NCBI GenBank assembly: GCA_025774615.1
Contig: JALGVQ010000035.1
Span: 1 to 31,348 of the forward strand
Direction: 5' to 3'
Origin: a bacterium
GTDB lineage: Bacteria > Blakebacterota > Blakebacteria > Blakebacterales > Blakebacteraceae
DNA: 31,348 nt
Of the stretch, positions 7,111-16,659 are shown in pieces. The notes beneath the pieces were generated by a model. The model was given only the letters and a program-made list of their open reading frames with translations. It made no database searches and was not told the origin of the DNA. Every line of letters starts with the position of its first letter. The stretch's first letter is position 1. The position numbers were made by a program, and so were the translations under genes.

Positions 7111-8261
7111 GGATACTCAACAGTACCACCCTCCACGGATGGAGTGCCGGTTCATGGTACGCGATCGAGATGATGCGGGGTCTCAGGACGGCAGGACACG
7201 AGATCCATTTCCTCGTTCCTGAAGGACGCACAGCCAGCGCTGCCAGGGAAGAGGGTTTCATTCTCCATGAGGGGCCCGACCTTCGCCGCGTACCGATCAT
7301 GTCAGCCAGGGGTGTCCTGAAACGACTGAAAGCACTCAGGAATGAGATCAATCCTGATGTCGTTATCGCGCACAACGGCTCAGATCATACGTGGTGGGGA
7401 CTGCTCTCGGCCGGTACAGGAAAGGCAGATGTGCCACCCCTTGTTCGACTCCGTGCCCATGATCCCCGCCCCCCCGCGTCGCACCCTGCTGCGCGATGGA
7501 TCTCCCGGTTTCGGACGACTGCATTCATAGTCGCCAGCGAATCACAGCGGAGAGCGCATGTTGCACGACTCAGGCCACAACCCGGATCACTGTTCAGGAT
7601 ACCACCGGGATTCGAATCCGCGTCCTGGCAGGATGGTCCGGATGGCGCGAGGATACGGGATGCATGCGGGGCGGAGAGTGACACCCTCGTGGTGACTTCC
7701 ATTGCCCGGTTCGCGCCACAGAAGGATCATGACACCTTTTTCGCGTCGGCCGACCTTGTTGCCAGAGGGCTCCGGGATGAGAATATTCATTTCCTCGTGG
7801 CAGGATATCCCGCCGAGCTCGATGGCGGCCACATCCGTGGTATCGCTGCCCGGTATCCTGTACTGGAAGGGCGCTGGACCCTCTTCGAAGAGCGTCTTGC
7901 GGATGGAAGAGAACTCGTAAGGAGCGCGGATATAGGAGTGGTACACTCACGGGCCAGCGAGGCTATCTGCAGAGTAGCGTTCGAATACATGGTCAGCGGT
8001 GTGCCCGTTGTCGCCGCAAAGACAGGAACTCTTCCGGAAGTTATCGTGGATGGCAGAAGCGGGCTGCTGGTTGATGCCGGTGATGCTGAAGCGATGGCAG
8101 GGGCAATCACCCGTCTGATCATGAGCAGCGGACTGCGGTCACGGCTCACCAGCGAGGCCAGGGACAGGGTCGTGTCGGTATTCGATCATGCCCGGGCGGT
8201 GAAGCGGTTCGAGTCCCGATTGCAGATGATCTCTGATGGACCTGCCGGGAATGCGGAATGA
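7107..8261 (+). CDS. Glycosyltransferase family 4 (GT-B fold)
   Basis: The frame starts at TTG 7107, which overlaps the stop of the GT9 gene (TTGA), and gives the typical GT-B start 'MRILNSTTLHGWSAGSW'. The C-terminal half carries the retaining GT4 signature: the EX7E motif 'EAICRVAFE' around residue 285, then 'SGVPVVAAKTGTLPEV' and 'GLLVDAGDAEAMA'. At 384 residues it is full length. It is probably an envelope saccharide glycosyltransferase acting with the GT9 and GT2 neighbours. Donor and acceptor are not identifiable from sequence alone. Confidence 0.85.
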   Translation: MRILNSTTLHGWSAGSWYAIEMMRGLRTAGHEIHFLVPEGRTASAAREEGFILHEGPDLRRVPIMSARGVLKRLKALRNEINPDVVIAHNGSDHTWWGLLSAGTGKADVPPLVRLRAHDPRPPASHPAARWISRFRTTAFIVASESQRRAHVARLRPQPGSLFRIPPGFESASWQDGPDGARIRDACGAESDTLVVTSIARFAPQKDHDTFFASADLVARGLRDENIHFLVAGYPAELDGGHIRGIAARYPVLEGRWTLFEERLADGRELVRSADIGVVHSRASEAICRVAFEYMVSGVPVVAAKTGTLPEVIVDGRSGLLVDAGDAEAMAGAITRLIMSSGLRSRLTSEARDRVVSVFDHARAVKRFESRLQMISDGPAGNAE

Positions 8262-8262
8262 T

Positions 8263-9042
8263 ATGTCGAACGCCCACGAAAATATCTGTGTGATGATCAT
8301 GGCCCGGGATGCCGCTGAAGAGATCGGCTACTGCATCGATAGCGTCAACGGAGCGGGGGAGATCATCGTTGCCGATACCGGTTCCCTCGATGCCACGAGA
8401 GAGCTTGCGGCCGCTGCCGGCGCTACGGTCATGGAGTTCACCTGGGAGGGGTTCGGAAAGACACGTATCAGGATATTCAGCTCCGCCACGCGGGAGTGGA
8501 TATTCTGGCTCGACTGCGATGAGAGAGTGACACCTGAATTATGGGAATCTGTCGGCAGGGCTGTTGAGCGTTCGGGCGAAGACTCTCCTGCCGGCTATCA
8601 GGTCAGTCGACGAGCCAATTTTCTCGGTAGATGGATGAGAGGTGGCGGGTGGGGCAGAGACAGCGTATTGCGGCTCTTCCGTAGTGACAGCTGGTCGATG
8701 GAGGATCGACGGGTGCATGAAGGTGTATCGATCAGGGGGGAAGCTGAGGTCCTCGATGGCGAACTCCTGCACTATACCGACCGCACGCTGAATCATTACC
8801 TTGTAAAGTTCAACAGGTACACCACGCTGGCGGCCAGAGAGATGCACGAAGCCGGGCGGCGGATGAATCCCGGTGACATTCTCATCAGACCCCCATGGAC
8901 CTTTCTTCGTATGTATCTGTTCAAGGGGGGATTCATTGATGGTCTCGCCGGGCTGGTACTGGCTGTGTTGTCAGGGACGTATGTCTTCGTTAAATACATG
9001 AAGCTGTGGGAACTGAACCGGAGTGGTAACGCAGGTGGATGA
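8263..9042 (+). CDS. Glycosyltransferase family 2, KdtX/WaaE-like
   Basis: An inverting GT-A transferase of the kind that adds glucose to the LPS inner core. ATG 8263 gives MSNAHENICVMIMARD and lies 1 base after the GT4 stop; ATGs at 8236 and 8251 are alternatives that would overlap the GT4 gene. Family marks are 'ADTGSLDATRE' (37-47), 'WEGFGKTR' (61-68) and the metal-binding 'LDCDERVTPELW' with D84-x-D86. The C-terminal hydrophobic region, 'GGFIDGLAGLVLAVLSG' and onward, is typical of WaaE/KdtX proteins and may anchor it to the membrane. Its end overlaps the following meaB frame by about 20 bases. Confidence 0.85.
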   Translation: MSNAHENICVMIMARDAAEEIGYCIDSVNGAGEIIVADTGSLDATRELAAAAGATVMEFTWEGFGKTRIRIFSSATREWIFWLDCDERVTPELWESVGRAVERSGEDSPAGYQVSRRANFLGRWMRGGGWGRDSVLRLFRSDSWSMEDRRVHEGVSIRGEAEVLDGELLHYTDRTLNHYLVKFNRYTTLAAREMHEAGRRMNPGDILIRPPWTFLRMYLFKGGFIDGLAGLVLAVLSGTYVFVKYMKLWELNRSGNAGG

Positions 9043-10018
9043 ACACGCGAACCATGATGTCCTGATCGAGGGGGTCCTCAACGGAGAGTGGCGCGCTACG
9101 GCGCGTGCCATCTCGATCGTGGAGGATTTGAGGCCGGGGCGCGTCGAGATCCTTGCGAGGCTCTACCTGGCGGGACGAAGCAGCTCTGTCTGTGGGATAA
9201 CCGGGCCTTCGGGCGCGGGGAAGAGCACTCTGGTGGATGCCCTTGCTTCACGGTACCGGGATGCAGATGAACGGGTAGGCATCGTCTGTGTTGACCCGAC
9301 AAGCCCCTTCAGCGGGGGCGCTCTGCTGGGGGACCGGATCAGGATGAACGAGATCGTGGTCGATCCCGGTGTCTTCATCCGGTCGATGGCCACTCGGGGC
9401 AGTCGGGGGGGGCTCGGCAGGGCCGCGCGCGAAGTCATCTCGATCGTTGAGGCAACGGGCACGGAGCGGGTGATCGTGGAAACCGTCGGTGTCGGGCAGA
9501 TCGAGCTCGATATCGCCGAAGCGGCCGACACGGTGGTGGTCGTACTCGTTCCAGAATCGGGAGATGGTATCCAGGCCATGAAGGCCGGGCTCATGGAGAT
9601 CGGCGATGTGTTCGTCGTGAACAAGGCCGATCGGGACGGGGCAGATGGTCTGCTGATCGAGATCGAATCGGTCCTGGCCCTGCGGACCGGACAGGAGTGG
9701 AGTCCGCCGGTTCTGACAACAATCGCCAGCCAGGGTCAGGGGATCGAAGAACTAGCTGAGGCGATCGATACTCACCGGCAATGGCTCGTGAGCAGCGGTG
9801 AGGGTGAACGAAGGCGTCGACATCGAATCGTATCCTATGTGAAGGAGATCGTTCTGGACGCTCTCGCTACAGGTTTGTGGGAAGAGGGTGGATACAGTGA
9901 CAAGCTCGATGAGAGTCTGCAGGAGATCATGGCGGGACGAAAAGATCCGTTCTCGGCAGCGGAAGAAATTGTGTCTGCCAGCAGGATGCTGGAGTCACTG
10001 AACATGGATACCGATTGA
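9023..10018 (+). CDS. meaB: Methylmalonyl-CoA mutase-associated GTPase MeaB (ArgK family)
   Basis: MeaB is a G3E-family GTPase chaperone that gates adenosylcobalamin loading and protects methylmalonyl-CoA mutase from inactivation. The 331-residue frame begins at GTG 9023 (GTG 9035 is an alternative), overlapping the GT2 gene. Walker A '[12 protein letters not shown]' is at 58-69. The family-specific segment '[16 protein letters not shown]' is at 90-105, '[12 protein letters not shown]' is the G3-type region, and the G4 motif 'NKAD' is near 199. Seventeen bases downstream begins the mutase large subunit, the physical and functional partner, which makes the assignment secure against the old annotation as an arginine/ornithine transport ATPase. 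Confidence 0.92.
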   Translation: MVTQVDEHANHDVLIEGVLNGEWRATARAISIVEDLRPGRVEILARLYLAGRSSSVCGITGPSGAGKSTLVDALASRYRDADERVGIVCVDPTSPFSGGALLGDRIRMNEIVVDPGVFIRSMATRGSRGGLGRAAREVISIVEATGTERVIVETVGVGQIELDIAEAADTVVVVLVPESGDGIQAMKAGLMEIGDVFVVNKADRDGADGLLIEIESVLALRTGQEWSPPVLTTIASQGQGIEELAEAIDTHRQWLVSSGEGERRRRHRIVSYVKEIVLDALATGLWEEGGYSDKLDESLQEIMAGRKDPFSAAEEIVSASRMLESLNMDTD

Positions 10019-10034
10019 ACATGGAGTGGAAGAG

Positions 10035-11720
10035 ATGGTGAACAAAGAACAGGGGCAGGGGATGAGCGGGAAGAGTGATATCCGGAAGGACGAGGAGCGG
10101 TGGCACGAGGAGGTAAAAGATCTCGCCGAGATCAGGGAGCGGTTCATCACCACATCGAGTGAAGAGATCGATCCACTCTATACGCCGACATCGCTCGATG
10201 GATTCGATTATCTGCGCGACCTGGGCTTCCCCGGTGAGTACCCCTATACCCGTGGGGTCTACAAGAACATGTATCGCGGACGTATGTGGACGATGCGGAT
10301 GTTCGCCGGATTCGGTACCGCCGAGGACACCAATGAGCGATTCAAGTACCTTCTCGAACACGGCCAGACCGGACTCTCAACCGCATTCGATCTTCCGACC
10401 CTCTACGGATACGATTCCGACGCGCCTGACAGTATTGGAGAGGTAGGGCGTTGCGGGGTAGCTGTCAGTAGTCTCGAGGACATGGAGATCCTGTTCGACG
10501 GGATCACCCTTGATCAGGTAAGCACCAGCATGACCATCAACGGTCCGGCTGCGATCGTGCTGGCATTCTATGCCGCAATGGCCGAGAAGCAGGGTATAGC
10601 GCTCGACAAGCTCTCTGGTACTACCCAGAACGATATCCTGAAAGAGTATATAGCCCAGAAGGAATTCATCTTTCCTCCGGCCCCGTCGATGAGACTGATC
10701 ACCGATACCGTCGAGTTCTGCGCACACGACATGCCGCGCTGGCACCCGATCAGTATCAGCGGGTATCACATCCGCGAGGCGGGCTCGACCGCGGTACAGG
10801 AGTTGGCTTTCACGCTGGCCGACGGGTTCGCCTATGTCGAAGACGCCCTGGAACGGGGTCTCGACATCGATGAGTTCGCTCCCCGGCTCTCGTTCTTCTT
10901 CAATGCGCACAACGACTTCTTCGAGGAGATAGCCAAATACCGGGCAGCTCGGAGAATCTACGCCAGGCGGATGAAAGAGAAGTACAGGGCGAAGAACCCG
11001 CGCAGCCTCCTCATGCGGTTCCATACGCAGACGGCGGGTTGTTCTCTCACTGCTCAACAGCCTGAGAACAATATCGTACGGGTCACGATCCAGGCGCTCG
11101 CCGGAGTGCTTGGCGGGACTCAGTCGCTCCATACCAATTCCATGGATGAGACCCTCGCTCTGCCGAGCGACAAGGCCGCCAAGGTCGCGCTCCGTACCCA
11201 GCAGATCATCGCACATGAATCGGGCGTTGTGAACACGATCGACCCTCTGGCGGGAAGCTATTTCATCGAATCACTGACCGATAAAATGGAATCGGAAGCC
11301 GAAGAGTATTTCGAGCGTATCGAGAAACTGGGCGGCGTCATTCCCGCGATTGAGAAAGGCTTCTTCCAGCAGGAGATCGCGCGGGCCGCGTATCGTTATC
11401 AGAAGGAATTCGACAGTGACGAGCGCGTGATCGTGGGCGTGAATCGATTCGTCGAAGAGGACGAGAAGATCGAGATCCCGATACTCGAGATCACCGAGGA
11501 GATGCACGAGCGTCAGGTCACTCGTCTCAGAGCCCTTCGGGAACGTCGTGATGAGGATGGAGTGAAGGAAGCGCTGGCTGAAGTGCGCCGCGTCTGTTCA
11601 GGGACGGAGAACGTAATGCCCTTCCTGATAGAAGCGGCAAAAGCGTACTGCACACTTGGTGAGATCGTCGATGTCATGCGGGAGGTGTTCGGGACCTACC
11701 GTGAGCCTTCGATGTTCTGA
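10035..11720 (+). CDS. mcmA1: Methylmalonyl-CoA mutase, large (catalytic TIM-barrel) subunit
   Basis: It isomerises succinyl-CoA and R-methylmalonyl-CoA using adenosylcobalamin, in propionate metabolism. ATG 10035 is preferred because GGAG (10023-10026) and GGAAG lie upstream; GTG 10026 is possible. The 561-residue protein has '[17 protein letters not shown]', '[12 protein letters not shown]', 'SMTINGPA', '[11 protein letters not shown]', '[18 protein letters not shown]' and '[13 protein letters not shown]', the uninterrupted mutase barrel core. The Tyr in 'NMY' and the Arg in 'PSMRLITD' are the residues that I recall separating methylmalonyl- from isobutyryl-CoA mutases (Phe/Gln in the latter), so methylmalonyl-CoA is favoured. 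The B12-binding domain is not fused but encoded by the next gene. No epimerase gene is present nearby. Confidence 0.93.
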   Translation: MVNKEQGQGMSGKSDIRKDEERWHEEVKDLAEIRERFITTSSEEIDPLYTPTSLDGFDYLRDLGFPGEYPYTRGVYKNMYRGRMWTMRMFAGFGTAEDTNERFKYLLEHGQTGLSTAFDLPTLYGYDSDAPDSIGEVGRCGVAVSSLEDMEILFDGITLDQVSTSMTINGPAAIVLAFYAAMAEKQGIALDKLSGTTQNDILKEYIAQKEFIFPPAPSMRLITDTVEFCAHDMPRWHPISISGYHIREAGSTAVQELAFTLADGFAYVEDALERGLDIDEFAPRLSFFFNAHNDFFEEIAKYRAARRIYARRMKEKYRAKNPRSLLMRFHTQTAGCSLTAQQPENNIVRVTIQALAGVLGGTQSLHTNSMDETLALPSDKAAKVALRTQQIIAHESGVVNTIDPLAGSYFIESLTDKMESEAEEYFERIEKLGGVIPAIEKGFFQQEIARAAYRYQKEFDSDERVIVGVNRFVEEDEKIEIPILEITEEMHERQVTRLRALRERRDEDGVKEALAEVRRVCSGTENVMPFLIEAAKAYCTLGEIVDVMREVFGTYREPSMF

Positions 11721-11747
11721 CAGGAGCCTAATCGAGGAGCAGAGGTA

Positions 11748-12155
11748 ATGGTGGAGAACAAGATCAGGATACTGGTCGCGAAACCGGGTCTGGACGGGCA
11801 CGATCGAGGAGCGAAAGTGGTCGCGGCCGCGCTTCGCGATGCCGGGATGGAGGTCATCTACACCGGTCTGCGGCAGACGCCCGAGATGGTTGTGAATGCC
11901 GCGGTCCAGGAAGATGTCGATGTCATAGCGCTCAGCATTCTCTCGGGAGCGCATATGACCCACTTCCCGGCAGTACTCGAACTCATGAGAGAACACGGGA
12001 TCGCAGATGAAGTGCTCCTTACGGGGGGTGGTATCATTCCCGATGAGGATATTGAGGCTCTGATGGAACAGGGTACCGGGAGGCTGTTCGGGCCGGGTAC
12101 CAACACGGGCGATATCATCGCCTACATCAGGGATTGGAACGAAAGCAGGCCTTAA
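11748..12155 (+). CDS. mcmA2: Methylmalonyl-CoA mutase, small (cobalamin-binding) subunit
   Basis: This stand-alone B12-binding Rossmann domain completes the split mutase. ATG 11748 follows GAGGAGCAGAGG. Within 135 residues are the base-off/His-on signature '[10 protein letters not shown]' (D-x-H-x-x-G), '[10 protein letters not shown]', and '[12 protein letters not shown]', the three cobalamin-contact segments. Its length is standard for separate C-terminal subunits as in archaea and several bacterial phyla. It lies 27 bp after the large-subunit gene and 17 bp before the rel gene. Confidence 0.93.
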   Translation: MVENKIRILVAKPGLDGHDRGAKVVAAALRDAGMEVIYTGLRQTPEMVVNAAVQEDVDVIALSILSGAHMTHFPAVLELMREHGIADEVLLTGGGIIPDEDIEALMEQGTGRLFGPGTNTGDIIAYIRDWNESRP

Positions 12156-12172
12156 TCCCGGAGTGATGGTGC

Positions 12173-13084
12173 ATGACCGAGACGACCGAATCACCGGTCC
12201 TCAATGAATGGCTCCAGGACGTCCGGAAAGCATCCGGACGGCTCGATCTTGATTACATCGCCCATGCCTACCGGTTCAGCGAGCAGGCGCATCGCCAGCA
12301 GCAACGCAAGTCAGGTGAGGTCTATCTGACACACCCGATGGCGGTAGCCCTTGAACTCGCATCCCTCAGACTTGACACAACAACGGTTGCGGCCGGTCTC
12401 CTGCACGACATCCTCGAGGATACAGAGGTCACCGAGGAGCAGCTCACTGAAGAATTCGGTCCCGCGGTAACCTTCCTGGTCGAGAGCGTCACCAAGATCT
12501 CCGGGCTCGAATTCCAGTCACGGGAAGAAGCCCAGGCCGAAAACTTCCGCAAGATGCTCATCTCGACCGCCCGTGACCTGCGGGTCATCCTCATCAAGCT
12601 GGCAGATCGCCTGCATAACATGCGGACGCTCGAACATCTCAACCGTCGCCGATCGGAACGGATCGCTCAGGAGACCATGGACATCTATGTCCCCCTGGCG
12701 CACCGATTCGGCATCAACCGGATCAAAACCGAGCTCGAGGACCTGGCCTTCGCGGTTCTCATTCCGGATGCGTATGGGAAACTGACATCGACCCTCGAGA
12801 GTGACAAGCGAAAGAAGATGAAAGCGCTGGGAGGGGTGCGGAAATCGATCCAGAGGGAGTTCAAGGAAGCCGGTATCAGAGCTGAGATCTCGTGGCGGCT
12901 GAAGTCGTATTACAGCATCTGGAACAAGATGCAGCGCAGGGATGTCGAACTCGATGAGGTCTACGATATCATGGCTCTGCGCATTCTCACCGGTGAGAAT
13001 GCCGAGTGCTACCACGCGCTTGGAATAGTTCACAGCCTTTTTGTCCCCATTACCGAACGCTTCAAGGACTTCATAGCACGGTAA
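12173..13084 (+). CDS. rel: Rel/SpoT-type (p)ppGpp synthetase/hydrolase, N-terminal fragment (broken gene)
   Basis: Stringent-response enzyme controlling (p)ppGpp. ATG 12173 has GGAG a few bases upstream. The 303-residue fragment contains the hydrolase domain with H54 ('YLTHP'), the HD pair 78-79 followed by E82-D83 ('LLHDILEDT') and 'LADRLHNMRTL'. It then has the first part of the synthetase domain: 'SWRLKSYYSIWNKMQRR', 'YDIMALRIL' and 'RFKDFIAR' (RFKD at 296-299). The RxKD motif is the type found in bifunctional or hydrolase-biased enzymes rather than RelA. It stops at TAA 13082 exactly where family members continue with a conserved P-K-x-N-x-Y-Q-S segment. That segment is missing, and the protein resumes in another frame at about 13070. 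Confidence 0.88.
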   Translation: MTETTESPVLNEWLQDVRKASGRLDLDYIAHAYRFSEQAHRQQQRKSGEVYLTHPMAVALELASLRLDTTTVAAGLLHDILEDTEVTEEQLTEEFGPAVTFLVESVTKISGLEFQSREEAQAENFRKMLISTARDLRVILIKLADRLHNMRTLEHLNRRRSERIAQETMDIYVPLAHRFGINRIKTELEDLAFAVLIPDAYGKLTSTLESDKRKKMKALGGVRKSIQREFKEAGIRAEISWRLKSYYSIWNKMQRRDVELDEVYDIMALRILTGENAECYHALGIVHSLFVPITERFKDFIAR

Positions 13085-14313
13085 TCGGTGCCAACGGTGA
13101 ACCGGTCGAGATTCAGATCCGTACGCGTGAGATGCACAGGATCGCCGAAGAAGGTGTCGCCGCTCACTGGAAGTACAAGCGGGGCAAGGCCGGGGACAAT
13201 GCGAGTACGTGGGACGTGCATGTCAAATGGGTCCGTGAGGTTATCGATCTCCATACCGATGGTGCGGATGCCCAGGAATTCATGGAACACCTGAAACTGG
13301 AGCTCTTTCAGAACGAGGTATTCATCCTTACTCCGCGGGGAGATCTTCTGAGACTTCCGATCGACGCCACGCCGCTCGATTTCGCTTTCGCTGTCCATAC
13401 CGATGTGGGAATGCGTTGCCAGGGGGCGAAGGTGAACGGCAGGATCGTTCCGCTGAACAAGAAGCTGAAGAGCGGTGATACCGTCGAGATAATCACGAGC
13501 CAGAAGCAGCATCCGAATCAGTCATGGCTGATGATCGTGAAGACCGCCAAGGCCAGAAGTGCCATCAAGAGGTACCTGCGGGAGGAACAGTCGGAGCAGT
13601 CGATCAAACTCGGCCAGGAGCTGCTCGAACGTGAGATCAGGAAGGGGAACAACAAGATCCCCGGTCGGGAGGAGTTGACTGATGTCGCCCAGTCGTTCGG
13701 GTTCGCCGCGCGCTCGAACCTGTATGAGGCTATAGGGAGGGGATCGTTCAATTCATCGCAGATCCTGGACAAACTCTTCCCGCCTCCTGCCGAGGATCAG
13801 GAAGAAATGGGAGAGGGCTTCATCCAGCGTCTTGTAGAGCGCGCCCGCAGTACAGTGAAGGGTGTTTCGGTGCAGGGTGAGGGTAACATGATGATCAATT
13901 TCGCGCGGTGTTGTCAGCCGATCCCGGGGGATGGGATCATCGGGTACATCACGCGCGGCAGAGGCGTGACCGTACACAGAAGCGACTGCGCGAATGTCCT
14001 CGGGATGCTTCACGAAGAGGACCGTATCATCGAAGTATCGTGGAATACTGATAAAGATCAGTCGTTCCTGGTCGGTATTGCCATCGAGGGTCGTGATCGG
14101 GCGAACCTTCTGGCTGATATAGGCCGCGCCATCTCAGCCAGCAACACCAATATCCAGGCAGCCAACATGAGCGCCCACGGCGGAAACGCGGACGGACAGT
14201 TCATCATCGAAATACGAAACCTCCAGCATCTGCAGAAAGTCATCAAGAGCCTTGAACGGGTAAAGGGAGTGGAGAGAGTCGAGCGGATCATTGCCGGACT
14301 TGACGAGCGCTAA
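13006..14313 (+). CDS. rel: Rel/SpoT-type (p)ppGpp synthetase/hydrolase, C-terminal fragment (after frameshift)
   Basis: The frame is open from 13006, but Rel homology begins only at about 13070 with 'LHSTVIGANGEPVEIQIRT', the second half of the synthetase domain, then 'MHRIAEEGVAAHWKYKRG'. It continues through the TGS domain ('EVFILTPRGDLLRLP', 'VHTDVGMRCQGAKVNGRIV', 'SGDTVEIITS'), the helical and zinc-finger regions ('RCCQPIPGDGIIGYITRGRG') and a C-terminal ACT domain ending at 14313. All regulatory domains are intact. The two fragments together equal a full long RSH minus roughly a dozen residues. If the break is real, the synthetase is dead while the hydrolase half could still be made. 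An assembly or sequencing deletion is at least as likely. Confidence 0.88.
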   Translation: MLPRAWNSSQPFCPHYRTLQGLHSTVIGANGEPVEIQIRTREMHRIAEEGVAAHWKYKRGKAGDNASTWDVHVKWVREVIDLHTDGADAQEFMEHLKLELFQNEVFILTPRGDLLRLPIDATPLDFAFAVHTDVGMRCQGAKVNGRIVPLNKKLKSGDTVEIITSQKQHPNQSWLMIVKTAKARSAIKRYLREEQSEQSIKLGQELLEREIRKGNNKIPGREELTDVAQSFGFAARSNLYEAIGRGSFNSSQILDKLFPPPAEDQEEMGEGFIQRLVERARSTVKGVSVQGEGNMMINFARCCQPIPGDGIIGYITRGRGVTVHRSDCANVLGMLHEEDRIIEVSWNTDKDQSFLVGIAIEGRDRANLLADIGRAISASNTNIQAANMSAHGGNADGQFIIEIRNLQHLQKVIKSLERVKGVERVERIIAGLDER

Positions 14314-14343
14314 CGGAGAGGGCCGCATGAAAGCAGGGACAGA

Positions 14344-15138
14344 TTGAACATCGGAGAAGCACTGCTCCTCGGTCTTGTCCAGGGGGCGACTGAATTCCTT
14401 CCCATATCATCGAGCGGTCACCTGGTGATCACAGAAGCTCTGCTGGGGATCAACGAGGGTGGACTGCTGGTGGAGATCACCCTGCATGCCGGAACTCTGC
14501 TGGCGGTACTTCTCTACTTCAGGAAGAGGATCACCTGGATGGTGAGGGAGGGATTCCGTCGTGATGGTGAGGGACCTGAGGCGCGATCGTGGATGATCTG
14601 GCTCGTCATCGCAACCATTCCCGCGGCGTTCATTGGATTCCTCTTCCGCGACACGATAGAGCGTCTCTTCGAATCACCCTCAGCTGCCCTTGTCGGACTG
14701 CTTCTGACCGGTATGATCCTCTATTCGACGAAGTGGTCGACACAGCAGAGCCGCAGACCGAATGGCATGGGGGGTCTGTGGATGGGATTCGCGCAGGCGC
14801 TGGCCATTTTTCCAGGGCTCTCACGATCAGGTTCGACCATAGCCATCGGCATGTGGAGTGGCATCGACAAGGCGGATGCCGCGGAGTTCTCCTTCCTCCT
14901 CAGTGTCCTTGCCATCGGTGGAGCATCGCTGTTACAGGCCGTCGAGATCGCGGGAGGTTCGATCGAACCGGCAAGCGGTATGTGGGTGGGCCTCCTGGCA
15001 GGGTTTGTCGTGGCCGCTGTCAGCGGCTACGCTGCGATCGCGCTTCTGATCGGGATCCTGAGGAAGAGGGGGCTTCTGCCGTTCGCCTGGTACTGCTGGG
15101 CAGTGGGAGCCGGCGGGCTTCTGTTGATTACCCTTTGA
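14344..15138 (+). CDS. uppP: Undecaprenyl-diphosphatase UppP (BacA)
   Basis: This integral membrane phosphatase recycles undecaprenyl pyrophosphate for peptidoglycan and O-antigen synthesis. The frame starts at TTG 14344 with CAGGGA at 14334-14339 as ribosome site. Its 264 residues have the two hallmark motifs, 'LVQGATEFLPISSSGHL' (about 10-26) containing the catalytic Glu and the SSSGH segment, and 'FPGLSRSGSTIAIG' (about 157-170). Several hydrophobic helices surround these motifs. It follows the rel gene by 30 bp; a short ATG frame (14327-14347) in between encodes only six residues and overlaps the TTG, and is probably meaningless. Confidence 0.92.
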   Translation: MNIGEALLLGLVQGATEFLPISSSGHLVITEALLGINEGGLLVEITLHAGTLLAVLLYFRKRITWMVREGFRRDGEGPEARSWMIWLVIATIPAAFIGFLFRDTIERLFESPSAALVGLLLTGMILYSTKWSTQQSRRPNGMGGLWMGFAQALAIFPGLSRSGSTIAIGMWSGIDKADAAEFSFLLSVLAIGGASLLQAVEIAGGSIEPASGMWVGLLAGFVVAAVSGYAAIALLIGILRKRGLLPFAWYCWAVGAGGLLLITL

Positions 15139-15156
15139 GTCGGAAAGGTGTGAAGT

Positions 15157-16659
15157 ATGCCTGAGAAGCGGGAACAGTTTACCTCCAGATGGGGGCTCAT
15201 ACTTGCTGCCATCGGTATGGCGGTCGGAACAGGCAATGTCTGGAGGTTCCCACGGGTATTCGCAACCAATGAGGGAGGCGCCTTCCTCATCCCCTGGCTC
15301 ATCTTCCTGTTCATCTGGTCGATTCCCCTGTTGATCCTCGAAATGGGCATGGGAAAGAAGACCCGCAAAGGGCTCGTGGGAACGTTCAGTGAATTGATCG
15401 GTGAGCGGTTCGCGTGGATGGGGGGATTCGTGGCCGTCGTGACGACCATGATCATGTTCTATTACTCGGTTGTGGCAGGCTGGTGCCTCCGCTATTTCAT
15501 CTCCGCGCTCACCGGCGGTCTCAGGAACATGATAGATCCCGTGGCGGCTCAGCAGGCTTTCGAGTCGTTCGCTACCTCAGGTTGGGCCCTGCCGTTCCAC
15601 GCGCTCGCGATAGGAACATGCGCCTGGATCGTCTGGCGTGGTGTGGTCGGCGGAATCGAGCGGGCTAATCGCATCCTCATCCCGATACTGGCCATCATGC
15701 TGGTCGTCGCCGCGGTCAGGGCACTGACACTGCCTGGCGCTGAGAAGGGCCTCCAGTTCATGTTCCACATCGACTGGAGCAGTCTGGGTGATTACCGCAT
15801 CTGGCTGGAAGGCCTGACCCAGTCGGCCTGGTCGACCGGAGCCGGCTGGGGACTGCTGCTGACCTATGCGGTCTACACCCGTGAAAGGGAAGATACCGTC
15901 AGAAACTGCCTGGTGGTCGGACTCGGGAACAACAGCATGAGCATGCTCGCGGCGCTGGCAGTATTGCCGACGGTCTTTGCCTCATTCCCGACCTTCCAGG
16001 AAGCGTTCGATGTGGCAACTTTCAGTGGCCCTGCCGCAACCGGCCTCACATTCGTCTGGATCCCGATCCTGTTCGGCAAGCTTCCATTCGGGCAGTTCTT
16101 CAGCGCCGTCTTCTTCCTGGCCCTGTCCGCCGCCGCACTATCCAGTCTCATTGCCATGGTTGAACTGGCCACCAGGATATTGATCGATTTCGGACTGAAT
16201 CGCCAGAAGGCCATCAAGGTGGTGTTCACGGCGGGGCTGCTCGGTGGCGTACCGAGCGCGTTGAGCCTCCGTTTCTTTGTCAACCAGGACTGGGTCTGGG
16301 GACTCGGTCTGATGGTGAGTGGTGGAATATTCGCCTTCGCTGCCCTCAAATACGGTCTGGGTAGAGTCCGCAGTGAACTTATCAATCTTCCCGGTAACGA
16401 GATACATCTCGGAGGCTGGTTCAATGGTGTGATCGGCGTGCTTGTTCCGGCCGAATTCACCGTCCTGATAGTCTGGTGGGCGATCCGCTCATTCGGCTGG
16501 GTGGACAAGTGGTGGAATCCGTTCTCCTCCGAGAGTCTCGGCACGTGCCTCTTTCAGTGGACGATCGCCATTATCGTACTCATGGCTCTCAATAACTGGA
16601 TGGCCGCGCGCGTGAGAACTGTCGGAGAGGCTCCGGCTCTGCAGGAAGGTGGGGCATGA
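15157..16659 (+). CDS. Sodium-dependent transporter of the neurotransmitter:sodium symporter (NSS/SNF) family
   Basis: A sodium-coupled secondary transporter, probably for an amino acid such as methionine or alanine. ATG 15157 is preceded by AAAGGTG. The first helix has the diagnostic unwound NSS core 'AAIGMAVGTGNVWRFPRV' (17-34), followed by 'NEGGAFLIPW'. The 500 residues hold about eleven to twelve hydrophobic segments, normal for bacterial NSS proteins. A small one-helix MetS-like protein is encoded immediately downstream with an overlapping ATG/TGA, an arrangement known for the MetPS-type NSS transporters. This favours an amino-acid role, but the substrate is not proven. Confidence 0.9.
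   Translation: MPEKREQFTSRWGLILAAIGMAVGTGNVWRFPRVFATNEGGAFLIPWLIFLFIWSIPLLILEMGMGKKTRKGLVGTFSELIGERFAWMGGFVAVVTTMIMFYYSVVAGWCLRYFISALTGGLRNMIDPVAAQQAFESFATSGWALPFHALAIGTCAWIVWRGVVGGIERANRILIPILAIMLVVAAVRALTLPGAEKGLQFMFHIDWSSLGDYRIWLEGLTQSAWSTGAGWGLLLTYAVYTREREDTVRNCLVVGLGNNSMSMLAALAVLPTVFASFPTFQEAFDVATFSGPAATGLTFVWIPILFGKLPFGQFFSAVFFLALSAAALSSLIAMVELATRILIDFGLNRQKAIKVVFTAGLLGGVPSALSLRFFVNQDWVWGLGLMVSGGIFAFAALKYGLGRVRSELINLPGNEIHLGGWFNGVIGVLVPAEFTVLIVWWAIRSFGWVDKWWNPFSSESLGTCLFQWTIAIIVLMALNNWMAARVRTVGEAPALQEGGA

Noticed and set aside
14327-14347. Six-codon leader peptide before uppP
   Set aside because: The frame overlaps the TTG start of uppP, but it has no regulatory codons or hairpins and such short frames are common by chance.
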